This document shows, in pieces, positions 42,470-53,319 of a stretch of DNA of 64,000 nt. The notes beneath the pieces were generated by a model, which worked only from the letters and a program-made list of their open reading frames with translations, did no database searches and was not told the DNA's origin. Origin of the DNA: Salvia splendens (lineage: Eukaryota > Streptophyta > Magnoliopsida > Lamiales > Lamiaceae); assembly GCF_004379255.2 (NCBI RefSeq), contig NC_056040.1, forward strand, positions 26,998,852-27,062,851, given 5' to 3'. The position numbers and the translations under genes are program-made. The first letter of the stretch is position 1. Each line of letters opens with the position of its first letter.

Positions 42470-42682
42470 CTCCCTCCTTCTGTTCCACAAAGTCTGTTTC
42501 ATTTTACCATTTTCGTCTAGTCCCATTTGGAATCTTACCAAAAATAGATATTAAATATACTTTTCAATTTCCTTAATGTGGGACCCTTATTCTACTATAC
42601 GCCTCCCTTTAGTACAAAGTCAAATAATTTCTTAAAACTCGCGCCGAATCAAACTGAGACAAACTTTATGGTACGAAGGGAG
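42470..42682. repeat. Stowaway-like MITE
   Basis: A 213-bp element from CTCCCTCCTTCTGTTCCACA to TTATGGTACGAAGGGAG, with TA flanks, 88 bases after the transposase element. Confidence 0.68.
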
Positions 42683-42937
42683 TAATTAGTTACAAGCTCT
42701 TTTTTAGCTTTGATTGTGCATTTAGTACTTATGTTAATTTTACAAAAAGACCCGTGTTATTTCTATGGCCCGAAAAAATTCGCCTTGAGGTATATATTTC
42801 ACCTAGATTATTAACCATAATTTTTGTGGGTTGACTAACAATTTTGGAAATTGAATTTTAGAAGTTGAACTAAGATATTGAACAAAATTACTTGCTTATA
42901 ATTACACTGCACATCCTCTTTTAATAGGATTAGAGAA

Positions 42938-43085
42938 TACTCCCCTTGTCCACTAAATGTGAAGTAACTTGCTTTCCGAAACAAGATTTTCATGTATGTA
43001 TTGTTGTTTTGTGAAAAAAAGTAGAGATTAAGTTGTTTCTATTTTAGAAAATGAGTCACATTTAATGAGAAAACCCAAATTGAAT
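42938..43085. repeat. Decayed Stowaway-like MITE
   Basis: The left end CTCCCCTTGTCCACTAAATG has an inverted partner CACATTTAATGAGAA near 43057, but the outer right end is lost. Confidence 0.45.
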
Positions 43086-43117
43086 AACGTGTTACTTTTA
43101 ATAGGATAAAAGAAGTA

Positions 43118-43340
43118 CTCCCCCAGTCCCCAAAGAATATGCACTTTGGGTTCGACACGAGTTTTAATGTAAAATTGGTAAACTAAGAGAGGGATGGAGA
43201 GAAAAAAAAATTAAAGTATTGTTAGTGGAGAATGAGTCTCATCTTATTAGAGTGAAAAGACTTTCTAAAATTAGAAAGTGCATATTCTTGTGGGACGGAT
43301 TAAAAAAGAAATAATGCATATTCTTGTAGGAAGGAGAGAG
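43118..43340. repeat. Stowaway-like MITE
   Basis: A 223-bp element, CTCCCCCAGTCCCCAAAGAA to ATTCTTGTAGGAAGGAGAGAG, with TA flanks. It belongs to the same subtype as the split copy 17553-19026. Confidence 0.7.
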
Positions 43341-43389
43341 TATATGTTATAATCCCTCTTTTTATGTTTGATGATTCTTTCCTTTCTAA

Positions 43390-44600
43390 CGCCCCCAAGT
43401 TAAGCAACAAATTCGATATTGCTCAACTTGCCTAATCCATTGCAAAGTTCTTCAAATTTGTAGCCTTTGTCAAATTATTTGCTAACTAGTCTTCAAACCG
43501 AACATTGGACAATTTTATGATTCTAGCATCAATCTTTTTCTTGATCCTGCCTAACTGTGTTCTTAGATATTTATTGCAGCATTATTGTCACATAATTAAC
43601 ATGTCTCTAAAGGTGGAAAACCAAACAATAGGTTGCGCAACCACAATACTTCCAGTAAACCATCACTCTTTTAAACTCTGCTTATGAGCTTGAGAGGCAA
43701 AACACCTTCTGCTTCTTGGTCCTCCTAATGACTAGATTACCTCCAACAAAGTTAAAATAACTAACTGTAGATCTTCTATCCACTGGGTTGTCAACCTAAT
43801 CTACATCGGTAAAGTTGTGTATCTCTAAATGTCGATGTTTCTCAAATAAAACTCGATGTCCAATAATTCCCTCCGTCCCACTCTTAGTGGGGTATTTCTT
43901 TTTTCAGCACAAAATTTTATGTAATGTTATTTTGTGGGTTGGATAGAGAGAATAAAGTAACAGAAAGTGAGTGGAGTTTATCATTTAGAGTGGGACATCC
44001 CAAAAAGGAAAGTGTTACTTAGAGTGGGATAGAGGGAGTATATCACGATTCTGAGCGTAACTTCAAGATGATTAGCTTGTGGTCGATATATAAATTGACT
44101 CACTATTCCACATATGCTATATTAGGATTGGTCTGGGAAAGATAGATTGACTTTCCAACAAGGCATTGATATCTTTCCCGATAAGCCATTTTGCTCCCTT
44201 TTCAATTCTCAATCCATGGGTGTATGTGTTTGCTTGCACTCCAACATTCTAGACATTCATCTTTTGTTTTAGAAAAATTCATACATGGGCTCGATCTAAG
44301 TATCTCAAGACCAAAAAAGAACGTCATAGCTCCAAATTAAAATCCTTCATTTCAAATCGGACAAATAGATTCCTTTTCAAGCTCTCAATCTCACCAACAT
44401 AGTTTTCCGTAATAATTATATCATCCACGTAAGTGATTAAACATGTTACGAGATCTTATATCATTCGCGTAAATGATTAAACATGTTACGACATTTTTTA
44501 GAAATATTGTATTAGCGGAATAGAATCCATATTTCTTCATTACATTACCAATTATATCGATTAGTCGTTGTTTCGGACTATGAAGTGTTTTTTTCATTCT
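43390..44600 (-). pseudogene. Ty1/copia reverse transcriptase-RNase H remnant
   Basis: On the minus strand the frame around 44450-44396 gives YVDDIIIT, the copia reverse-transcriptase catalytic box, followed by ENYVGEIESLK and RFEMKDFNLE. Further on come MAYRERYQCLVGKS, NIAYVE, an RNase H-like CATYCLVFHL region and a final Pro-rich GGGGGCGTT polypurine stretch near 43390. Numerous stops and a Stowaway insertion (43868-44038) break it. A ~33-base tandem duplication (GTAAGTGATTAAACATGTTA and its copy) overlaps the YVDD region. Gag, protease, integrase and LTRs were not found. Confidence 0.7.
43868..44038. repeat. Stowaway-like MITE inside the copia remnant
   Basis: A 171-bp element with ends CCCTCCGTCCCACTCTTAG and TAGAGTGGGATAGAGGGAG. 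The retroelement reading continues on both sides (CGATGTCCAATAATT before, TATCACGATTCTGAGCG after). Confidence 0.7.
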
Positions 44601-45009
44601 ACACACCCGACTTCTCCAAACTCATCCGAGAATTTAAGAATGTTGAGAATCTTTGAAAACCGGCTGCTCTTTACATTTCTTGCATTTCTTAGGCAGTGTG
44701 TTGATGTAATAATGTTGAGAATATTTGGAATCGTTGGACAAAAATTAATTACACCATACATTATCGATTAGTTATAGTTGTAATATTAATAACGTCATTC
44801 ACAAATTCTCAATTGTTGTGTTATCTAGCATGAGCTTTGTCCAATTTCTTAATCGTGTGGAATCATAAACTTTATTTATTTAATTAATGATTTGACTAAA
44901 AATGCATTTTTATTAAAAATTAGATATAGAACAACACAATGAATAGATACTATAAAACATGAATCAAATTACAAAAAGCAGAATGAAAAAATAATAACAT
45001 AAAAATATC
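44601..45009. other. Intergenic region downstream of the phytocyanin gene
   Basis: AT-rich DNA. The part next to 45010 is presumably the 3' UTR of the minus-strand phytocyanin gene. AATGTTGAGAAT occurs twice (44640 and 44712). No other gene is seen. Confidence 0.5.
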
Positions 45010-46736
45010 CTAATAGAAAAGAGATGCAAAGATGAAAGTGGAGGCGGCGATGGCGAAGAAGACAGACGAGAAGGAGGCTGAGGGAGCGGCGGCGCTCCAA
45101 GAGCGGACTTGGACGGTAACCTTCTGGCCGTTGGTGCAGTGTTCGGGGACGGTGCAAATGAAATAGTAAGGGTCCGTTGAGTTGATCAGGAAGTTGTATG
45201 GGCTTACTGTCTGGACTTGGCCTATCAACAAGTTGCCTGTCGCATTGCAATTGTCATAACCCTCTTTTGTCACTTGGGCTACATTGTGTGTTCCACTCCA
45301 GCTGAATGCTGTATTTTTTTTTTCAAATTAGTCCAAAGGTTATGAATAATTGGGATGATAGATACAGACAAAACATGAGAACTTAGCCCAAAATACTAGT
45401 ATGTTAGGAGATAGAGAGAATCTATTTAGTCTATATACTCCACACCAGTTGTTCTCACAACCGATGTGGGACATTGGGTCTGTATCAGAACATGAATAGA
45501 GGATCGGAGTAATTATTTTATTTTGGGATATCCTGAAATGGATGATTAATGTGTGATGATCTACTGTTTGATTTTAAGGGAGTATCTGTGGTGTGTGCGT
45601 ATACCTGAAAAAAAAGCTAAAAAATCTATGCCCAATCTCCAATACATTCATGTAAAAACATGTACTAGCAAATAGCATGTGTGGTTTCTTAAATTGTTAT
45701 TACGTCGAGATGATCGCACATATATGATAATATCAAATATGAACAATACTGGAAAACCTCGACACGAATACGATAGTAATATGATATAATTCATATTAAT
45801 GTGACATGATAACGACACGACATAAGAAAAATATAATTTTACACTATACAATAGCTATATAAAGTGTGATGAAAAACTAATTGATAACGACACAAACACG
45901 ACATAAAGTTATCTTGTCCATACGAAAAGAACGTGACACAAATATTTAACACTAATGTAGGTAATTTTCGTGTGATGCTTCAATGTTGTGTTTAAAATCA
46001 CCAAACCTTAATATCAATGTGTACTGATAAAGAAACCTCTTTGTATATAAAATTTGGTTTCCCTATTGCATCGTGTTTACGTTATTTGTCATCTGTTAAC
46101 ATCAAATCTTGAAATCTAATGATCCAGATTTTAGTTTGTAGTTTATAAGAGAGATATAGTTTGCAGTTGTATCTATAGAGATGTAATCAATTGTAAACTA
46201 CTCTTTCCTATCTGTACCAATAGATTTCAGAATTTGATGTCTACAGATGAAAATAACGTCAAAAAAATGTCAACACATCGTCAACTGGATAACATTGTGT
46301 TGACATTTTTTGTCATCGGTTGACATCAAATCTTGAAATCTAATTGTCCAGATTTTAGTTTGAAGTTTGTGGAAAAGATGTAGTTTGCAATCAAGTTAGG
46401 ACTCCTCTATCTACAACTATTATATTATATCATAGTTTTATGTTTAGTAATTGTAGGATACTAGTATATTTTAATTTGTGATGCGTACATAGTATTGCAA
46501 AGAAAGATTGTGTAATAGCTAAATTAATTGAACATATGCAAAATTATTTACTACTCACTTATGGTATCTCCGACGTCAAAATCTTTAACCCTAGCCCATG
46601 TCTGGTAGGCTACTTCTCCAAGAGGCGGTCTCGTCCACCCGAGGTCGTCTCCCACCGTGTACGTATCTGCGGCGTAACCACTCAATACGGCGGCGGCTAA
46701 CCATCCAAACAATACCAAACTCTTAATGTTAGCCAT
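45010..46736 (-). CDS. Stellacyanin-type phytocyanin, 2 exons, 158 aa
   Basis: Coding exons on the minus strand: 46736-46559 and 45308-45010 (477 bases, GT-AG, phase 1). Phytocyanins are blue-copper proteins of the cell surface and wall. Residues 1-22 form a signal peptide (MANIKSLVLFGWLAAAVLSG). The cupredoxin domain starts DTYTVGDDLGWTRP. The copper ligands are His67 (GTHNV), Cys111, His116 and Gln121 (in FICTVPEHCTNGQKV); glutamine as axial ligand marks the stellacyanin class rather than uclacyanin (Met). Cys80 and Cys117 should form the disulfide. NAT (81) and NST (102) are possible N-glycosylation sites. The tail, a short Ser/Ala linker then a hydrophobic end (FAIAASTFIFASLFY), looks like a GPI-attachment signal. 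The intron position in the strand before the first His ligand is the usual one for the family. Cucumber-peeling-cupredoxin/mavicyanin-like is the closest label. Confidence 0.93.
46140..46400. repeat. MITE-like repeat in phytocyanin intron
   Basis: AACATCAAATCTTGAAATC followed by CCAGATTTTAGTTTG occurs at about 46098 and again at 46328. The middle has GTCAACACATCGTCAAC and TGTGTTGACATT inverted units, as in the 13280-13513 element of the TBC gene. The outer arms read GTAGTTTGCAATC and its partner GATTGTAAACTAC. It is diverged and lacks a clear target duplication. Confidence 0.5.
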
Positions 46737-46837
46737 TTTTCAATTGTGTTCAACCAGGTTGCCCCTGCTTCTTTAGTACTACCTTTGATTTCTTTTCTCT
46801 AAATTGTTGTGAGATGTAATTTTCATGCATCGGAAAG

Positions 46838-46852
46838 ACTATATATATGTGT
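46838..46852 (-). promoter_or_regulatory. Probable TATA box of the phytocyanin gene
   Basis: The minus strand reads CACACATATATATAG about 105 bases upstream of the start codon, a reasonable spacing for a plant TATA element with a 70-80-base leader. The call rests on sequence and position only. Confidence 0.45.
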
Positions 46853-47290
46853 GTAAAAGCGTGTTGTGGCCTATAAAATAATATTAGCCAATATATATGA
46901 ACAAGGAAAGAATATTGCTTTGGGGAAATTAAAGTAAGCGTCTACTTTTCTTGATTCTGGAATTTTGTGATTTTGACCACAATTTCTTGGAAACGCGGTT
47001 TCATATTTCATCATTCATACATGGAGTGCTAACTACTTTAGTTCTTACACTTAATTAATTGAGTGTTTAAGATTTGCATCACGCTACGATTCATTTAGGC
47101 ATGTTTTGTTAGATACGACTTGAGACCAAGTAAGATTTACTAATTCTAAAAGATTGGTCTATAAGAATTTATATGTCAATTTCTGTTTTTTTTTAAATAC
47201 TGGTTTTGCATATTAGTTTTAAAATCCGCATATCCATGACCAAAACTTAGTTTGATTAATGCAAAATTAAAACAAATCCAAAGTTCGATA

Positions 47291-47527
47291 CTTCCTCCGT
47301 CCCACTATAAGTGAAACGTATTCCTTTTTGTGTCGTCCCATTATATGTGACACATTTCATTTTATGACAAAAGCAACACTCTATCTCTCTTTTATTTTAT
47401 CTTTACTCCTATTTATTTCTAATTTATTTTCACTTCTACTTTATTCTCTCTTCATTTAACCATTAAACACCACTACCTAAAAACTTGTGTCCAAAAAAAT
47501 GTGTCACATGTAATGGGACGGATAGAG
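47291..47527. repeat. Stowaway-like MITE
   Basis: A 237-bp element, CTTCCTCCGTCCCACTATAA to ATGTAATGGGACGGATAGAG, with TA flanks, upstream of the phytocyanin gene. Confidence 0.72.
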
Positions 47528-48885
47528 TAATTAATATGTAAATTTTATATTTGACATAAAAAATAGTATTTGATGAAGGGTTAGGAATTTAATTTATGCA
47601 TGTTACTTTGTTTTTTTTATCTATTTTATGTGAGTAGTAGCACCTGAATCTATCCACTAAATATCATTAGTGACTAAAGCTAAATTAACCTCAGAACATA
47701 CCAAAGCAAGAATTGTACATTTCTTTGCACGTCACGCTTGATATTTGGTATAATTCTTTTGTTGTCCAGGTTTACTATAACGGAAACCACTATCATTATC
47801 CTTATTTATTTATTTTTCGATTAACCCTTATCCATAGCAACATTTTCAACAGGTTTTCTTTTATATAATGTCGTTTCTTTTATCACTTGAGGTACTAGCC
47901 AGATGTGTAACCTCTATTTTTACAAACTTCAACATTTCTTCTTCTTGTACACTATGAAATGAGCTCAATTAGAGTCCATTAATCATTTTGGCAGTTATAA
48001 CCGACCTTAAATTGATTGAATTGTGTAGGAAGAGAGAGCAACATCAAAAGCACAAAAGTAAGTGTTCAAGACTTCAAGTTTAAGTGCCTTTAACCTTAAA
48101 TCAACATAAGCCATTTGTATAATGTACTCTCCTATGTTACCCTTTATACTTTACTGAGATTAGATTGCTGAAAGAGTGTTTGCTTTAGCCTTTTTTGTTT
48201 TTCACATAACATTCCTCAATTTTGGCAAGGTTTCACAAATACACTGGGATGCTATGCTTAAATTATCATCAGACTTCTCCATACTACTGAACCCAATGAC
48301 TCGTTGACATCGGCGAGCCATTTCAGAGTCCCTAGCGAATCGCCGACTTCTCCATATAAACTACCTAACCTAGTGACTCGTTGAGATGCGTGAGCATTCT
48401 AGATAGCTGCTAACGGGTCACCGGCTTTGGCCCTTGTCGAACCAACGACTCGCTAACTAGAACAGACATGTAGTTTTGGATGATTTTTGGCTTATTTGGT
48501 TACCTTTTTTTTCACCATAGTATAAATATCACACCACGATTTCATTCACATCAGATTCAAGACGTTTGTGAATAATTTTCAAACTCATTTTGAGTAATTT
48601 CTTTCTTCTATATTGAAGAACTATCAAAACTACTTGTGGTTACATTTGTTTTTTTGCCGAGCTAAGATATGGTATTGTATGCCTTTCTAGTTTTGTGGTG
48701 CTAGTTTAGTGGAGCCATTTAGGTTGTTGTTTGGTGAAAGTAATATTTGGGTTGTCTTCATTGCAATGAGGAAGGTACTAAGGTTTCAAACATTAATCTT
48801 CTCTCTCTATCTGCCAAAACCTGACCCATTTATAATACAGAATTAGTAGGGATTGAAAAAAAAAACCGACCCATTTATCATGTTG
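47528..48885. other. Intergenic region with a possible LTR-like segment
   Basis: No gene recognised. Between about 48290 and 48480 the motif GACTCGTTGA or GACTCGCTAA recurs three times, each near a GC-rich GGCGAGCC/CACCGGCTT block. It is followed by a TATA-like AGTATAAATATCACACC and a leader. The layout resembles 480-800 of this window and may be another LTR remnant; this is weak. Confidence 0.35.
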
Positions 48886-49078
48886 GGTTGTCCACCATTT
48901 AAAGACACATTTACTTTCATTTGTAGTTAATTGAATCTCATACTCCGCTTATCCGTTACACTCACATCTACAAAATTATTGTTCCACTATCTTTTTCACT
49001 CAAATTTTTTATATAGTCAATCAATTTCTTATAATTCGTACTAAATCAGAATGTGTCTTTAAATAGCGGACAGAGAGA
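48886..49078. repeat. Decayed Stowaway-like MITE
   Basis: The left arm GTCCACCATTTAAAGACACA pairs with the right arm TGTGTCTTTAAATAGCGGAC then AGAGAGAG. The right end is followed by TA; the left tip is degraded. Confidence 0.55.
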
Positions 49079-49186
49079 GTATATCATAATAACTCCAACC
49101 TCTTCTTCTTTGTCACTATTTTCATTGTTTTATTTTTTGTTGGTTTTTGTTGAGTTAACAAAAAATTGGCAAGAACAAGTATTGTA

Positions 49187-49417
49187 CTCCCTCCGTCCCA
49201 CAAGAATATGTATTATTTCCTTTTTAGTCCGTCCCATAAGAATATGAACTTTCTAATTTTGGAAATTTTTTTCTTTATAATGAGATGAGACTCATTCTCA
49301 ACTAACAATACTTTAATTACTTTTTCTCTCTACCTTTCTCTTACTTTACTAATTTTGTATTAGAATCCGTGCAGAATCCAAAGTGCATATTCTGTGAGGA
49401 CGAAAGAATGAAAGAAG
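49187..49417. repeat. Stowaway-like MITE
   Basis: A 231-bp element from CTCCCTCCGTCCCACAAGAA to ATTCTGTGAGGACGAAAGAA then TGAAAGAAG, with TA flanks. It is the first of a cluster of four or five in 1.4 kb. Confidence 0.7.
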
Positions 49418-49667
49418 TATAACTCAATGCTCCTTAACTTATAAGGTTATTTTATTGCCACACATATTTTAACCATGATTTAAAAGACTTGTTGTAGGAT
49501 TTATCCAAAACCCAAAAAAGTTATTATTATGCACGCCACTTTTGAAATTTATGGTAAAATTCAGAATTTGTCTAAAGTTCTATATTTTCAATCAACACCT
49601 CTTTATAAGAATCAATTATTCCTATTAAAATTTTACTCCAATAGATGTAAATAAAGGATAATTTTAT

Positions 49668-49789
49668 ACTCCATCCGGTTCTATTACTTATGTCATTTAT
49701 TATCGACGCGTGTTAAAAAATTACACTTTGTTGAGAAAAATGTGAGAGGAAAAAAGTTAATAAAATATGAGTTCTATTTTTATATATTA
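49668..49789. repeat. Left part of a Stowaway-like MITE
   Basis: CTCCATCCGGTTCTATTACT starts a copy that runs into the next element at 49790 without its own right end. The next element probably inserted into it or replaced its end. Confidence 0.5.
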
Positions 49790-50001
49790 CTCCCTTTATG
49801 GTTCGAGTTTTAAGAATTGTAAAGAAAAGTGAGTTGAATAAGTTACTGGAATATTATAGTACTAGTTTTATAACAAAATGTGAGTGAAATAAGTTGATGG
49901 AATGTGGGGCATACTTACTATTTATAGTAAAAGTGAAATATGATTCTTATTGTGGGACAGACCGAAATGGAAATAGGACTCTTACTGTAGGACGGAGGGA
50001 A
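49790..50001. repeat. Stowaway-like MITE
   Basis: CTCCCTTTATGGTTCGAG at the left and CTGTAGGACGGAGGGA at the right, followed by ATA. About 212 bp. Confidence 0.6.
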
Positions 50002-50066
50002 TAATTTTTATAATAACTGTGAGTTGAATAGTAGGTAGTCGAATATGAGGCTACTTACTAAATATA

Positions 50067-50579
50067 CTCCCTCCGTATTAAAAAAATAGAAATATTTGAA
50101 ACGACACGAGTTTTAATGCACAATTGGTAAAGTAAGTGATAAGAATTGGTAAAGTAAGAGAGGAAAAGAAAAATGAGTAAGGTTCTCCCTCCGTCCGTGA
50201 AATATTGTCCAGAGTTGCCATTTTGGTCCGTCCGTGAAAAATTGTCCACTTTGCTTTTTTCCTATTTTTGGTAAATGGTCTCCACTTTCCACCAACTCTT
50301 TCCACTCACATTCAATTATAAAACTAATATATAAATATGAGACCCTCATTCCATTAACTTTTTCAACTCAGTTTTTTCACATTTCTTAAAACTTGTGCCG
50401 AGTCAAACTTATACAATATTTCATGGACGAGGGAGTAAGAGAGAGTAAGAGAAAAAGTAGTGAAAGTAGAGTTTGTGGATAGTGGGATCCATGTCCTAAA
50501 ATAGAAAGATTCTAAAGTTTCTATTTTTAAAGAACAACCCAAAATGGAAATAGTTGCTATTTTTAAAAAACGGAAGGAG
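50067..50579. repeat. Stowaway-like MITE interrupted by another one
   Basis: The outer ends CTCCCTCCGTATTAAAAAAA and TTTTTAAAAAACGGAAGGAG, with TA flanks, enclose a second complete MITE at 50185-50435. Without it the host copy is about 260 bp. Confidence 0.72.
50185..50435. repeat. Stowaway-like MITE nested in a MITE
   Basis: The ends CTCCCTCCGTCCGTGAAATA and TATTTCATGGACGAGGGAG are inverted repeats of 251 bp total, inside the 50067-50579 copy. The interior AATTGTCCACTTTGC is shared with the 27467 copy. Confidence 0.75.
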
Positions 50580-50581
50580 TA

Positions 50582-51678
50582 TTAAATATAAAAATCGAAA
50601 AAAAACAGTAAAATAAGACAATTTATGAAGATCATTGATAGTAGTATTCATTGAAAATACCATTATTACTTTTTCCTTTAATTAATTTCACACGCATACT
50701 TTCATTAATTCAAACTTTCAGCTTCAAGGTACCACAGTAAGCAAAGACTATATGCGAATACTCCTTCCTAACTACTCCTTCCTAACTACTCCTTCCATCT
50801 CAAAGGAGATATCACATTTAGGTGATAGACATGAAATTTAGATAATTTTGTTTTGTGTCAAATAAAAAGTGTTAATATATTTTTATATATTAATATGAAA
50901 GAGACTTTTATATAAAATTATCTTAATTTATATATTCTGTTAAAAATTATCTCGAAATTGGTTATTTATAATTTGATATTAAGATTTTAATAACCCCATT
51001 TTATAATCTAATCGACTGAAGCTTCAACGCCTTTTTTTGGTAATTAACGCAGGTAGAGTCGGAAAACAAAAAAAAAACTACCGAATATAAGAAACGTCTA
51101 TTCTATCATGCAACAGTCAACTACGGAGCTCCACATTTTTACAAATAAATATTCACTCCATTTTATAATAGATGTCACATTTAGGTATAATACATTATTT
51201 TATATGAGATGTTGTATAATGCGTTAAGTGAAGATAGACAATAATATAGTTATATTAATAAGAGAAATAATTTTTCTCAAAAAAATAAACTAAACTTGTG
51301 AAATAAAATAAAAAGCAAATTGTGATATCTACGAAAGAGGAATGAATAGTAATCAAAATGAATACACATAAATCCGCCCTGTCGCTATATATAAACTTCC
51401 ATTATTTCTTCATTTTTGGGTTTGGTTAAACAAGCGTCCGACGAAGGAATCGTTCTAGAAATGATAATCGTTGAAATCATATTGTAGCCAAATGAACAAA
51501 TAATCAATTTTATAAATATGGTCTGTCTATGTGTATATAATATTTTACAAAAAAGTGGTCGTTCTAGAATATAGTTGATGCTCGTTCAATACTCAAACAG
51601 TGATGTGAATAGTCTTACATTCACACATAATTATTCAACAACCGTGTCTGCAATAAAGAAGATTTTGTAATTATAAAA
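50582..51678. other. AT-rich intergenic region
   Basis: No gene recognised. CTAACTACTCCTTCC is tandemly repeated at about 50768-50798. A degenerate pair of inverted arms, CTCCATTTTATAATAGATGTC (51157) and ATTGTGATATCTACGAAAGAG (51328), suggests another decayed miniature element. Confidence 0.4.
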
Positions 51679-51680
51679 TA

Positions 51681-51933
51681 CTCCATATGTTCGCTATTAG
51701 GAGTCTCATTTTATTAGCGGCACGGATTTTAAGAAATGTTAAGAAAAGTGAGTGAAAAAAAATTAGTGCAATAGGGGTCTCACTTGTATATATTCTTTTA
51801 AGTGAAATGTGAGTGAAATGGATTAGTGGAAGGTTTACCCTATTACAATTTTTGGTAAAAGTGAACCGAAACTTCTATTTGCGAACGGACTAAAATGAAT
51901 AAAAACGGAACTCCTATTCGCGGACGGAGGGAG
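51681..51933. repeat. Stowaway-like MITE
   Basis: A 253-bp element, CTCCATATGTTCGCTATTAG to CTATTCGCGGACGGAGGGAG, with TA flanks, directly abutting a hAT end fragment. Confidence 0.73.
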
Positions 51934-51935
51934 TA

Positions 51936-52090
51936 GCTCGCACTCGATTGATCCGCAACCCAACTAATCGGTTGCGATTTTTATCGGGTTATAAAAGTTC
52001 AATCCTGATCCTAAAGGTTTGGGTTTCGGGCTAGCCCATCGGGCTAGCCCATCGGGTTACTGCCAATAATATTAACACATGATCAATTTA
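51936..52090. repeat. hAT terminal fragment, inverted relative of 15760-15964
   Basis: Shares CGGGTTATAAAAGTTCAA, GGGCTAGCCCATCGGGTT and AATATTAACANATGATCAAT-type blocks with the minus strand of 15760-15964. GGGCTAGCCCATC is duplicated in tandem here. The outermost TAGGGATATC tip is missing; the copy starts at the Stowaway element boundary. Confidence 0.6.
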
Positions 52091-52261
52091 ATACATAATG
52101 ATGAAAATTAGTTATATTTATAGGATGTAAAATATATAATTATGACATATATAAATAAAATAAAACATAAACATATTTCGAGAAATTTTAAAAGCATGTT
52201 TATAAATTTAAATATATTTTTTAGTGAATTTGAAGTATCTAATTTATTATCAATTATTATA

Positions 52262-52478
52262 CTCTTTCTGTTCCTTAAAAATAGACCAAATTTGCCATTT
52301 TGTTATATCACTTAAAAATAAACTAATTCTATTTAAGGGAACTTTTTTCTTTATAAAAAGATACCACTAACAATACTCCAATCACTTTTCCCTCCTATCT
52401 CTCTCTCTCTTACTTTACTAATTGTGTAATAAAACCTGTGTCGTTTCAAATGTTGTCTATTTTTTGGGACGAAGGGAG
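52262..52478. repeat. Stowaway-like MITE
   Basis: A 217-bp element from CTCTTTCTGTTCCTTAAAAA to TATTTTTTGGGACGAAGGGAG, with TA flanks. Confidence 0.7.
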
Positions 52479-52849
52479 TATTGAAAAGCTTACCAACATG
52501 GAATATCTTCTAAAAAAGTTTTTAGGTTATTCGGCTTCTATACCTGCTTTATATAAAGTTATGAATTACGATTCCTTGGTTGTTCGGGGTATACATGTCT
52601 ATTTTATGGATCTCCACGAGACAATTCCACCCCAATAGCGAAAAAAATACCAACTTGTCGAAAGTGAATCTTTGATATTGGATATCCAGTTCGCATCAGA
52701 GTACCCTTAAAGTACCGGAGGTATCTCGAGAAGTATGTTTAAAATTAAGTAGTACTCTGTTTTATTCTTGCCTTTAATTTATTTTATTTGGATAGTATAG
52801 TTTAATTGATTAATACAAATATAAAAATATAAAAAGTGCTTGTGCTATA

Positions 52850-53050
52850 CTCCCCCGTCTCTTAAAAATAAAAACTCTTTTTTTTATCCGAGCCTTAAAA
52901 CTAGAAACTTTCTATTTAAGGAAATTTCTTTCTCTCTAATTTGATGGGATCCGTCTACCACTCACACATTTTTCTTTCTATTTTTATCTTCACTAATTTT
53001 GTATGAAAACAACTGCCGTTTCAAAAATTTATATTTTTTGGAAACGTAGC
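52850..53050. repeat. Decayed Stowaway-like MITE
   Basis: The left end CTCCCCCGTCTCTTAAAAAT has its partner in ATTTATATTTTTTGGAAACG near 53030; the terminal GGGAG of the right end is gone. Downstream, GATTTTGGGATTTATATTAT is repeated in tandem at about 53163 and 53207. Confidence 0.5.
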
Positions 53051-53319
53051 CATGCCCAATATTGAGTTAAGTAGTCCAATTTCCGCTACAAAATAATTCC
53101 CAACTTATTAATAGATGAATAAAAGAAAGAGAGAGAAAACTTAATTGAAATAATATTAGTAGATTTTGGGATTTATATTATTAGTAGTGTGTAATTAGTT
53201 AAAAAAGATTTTGGGATTTATATTATTAGTAGTGTGTAATTAGTTAAAAAAATTTTCATATTTAAATTAGTCTTTTTTTTAGGAGTGAGGGAGTCTCACT
53301 CTAGTAATTAGTCACTTAA

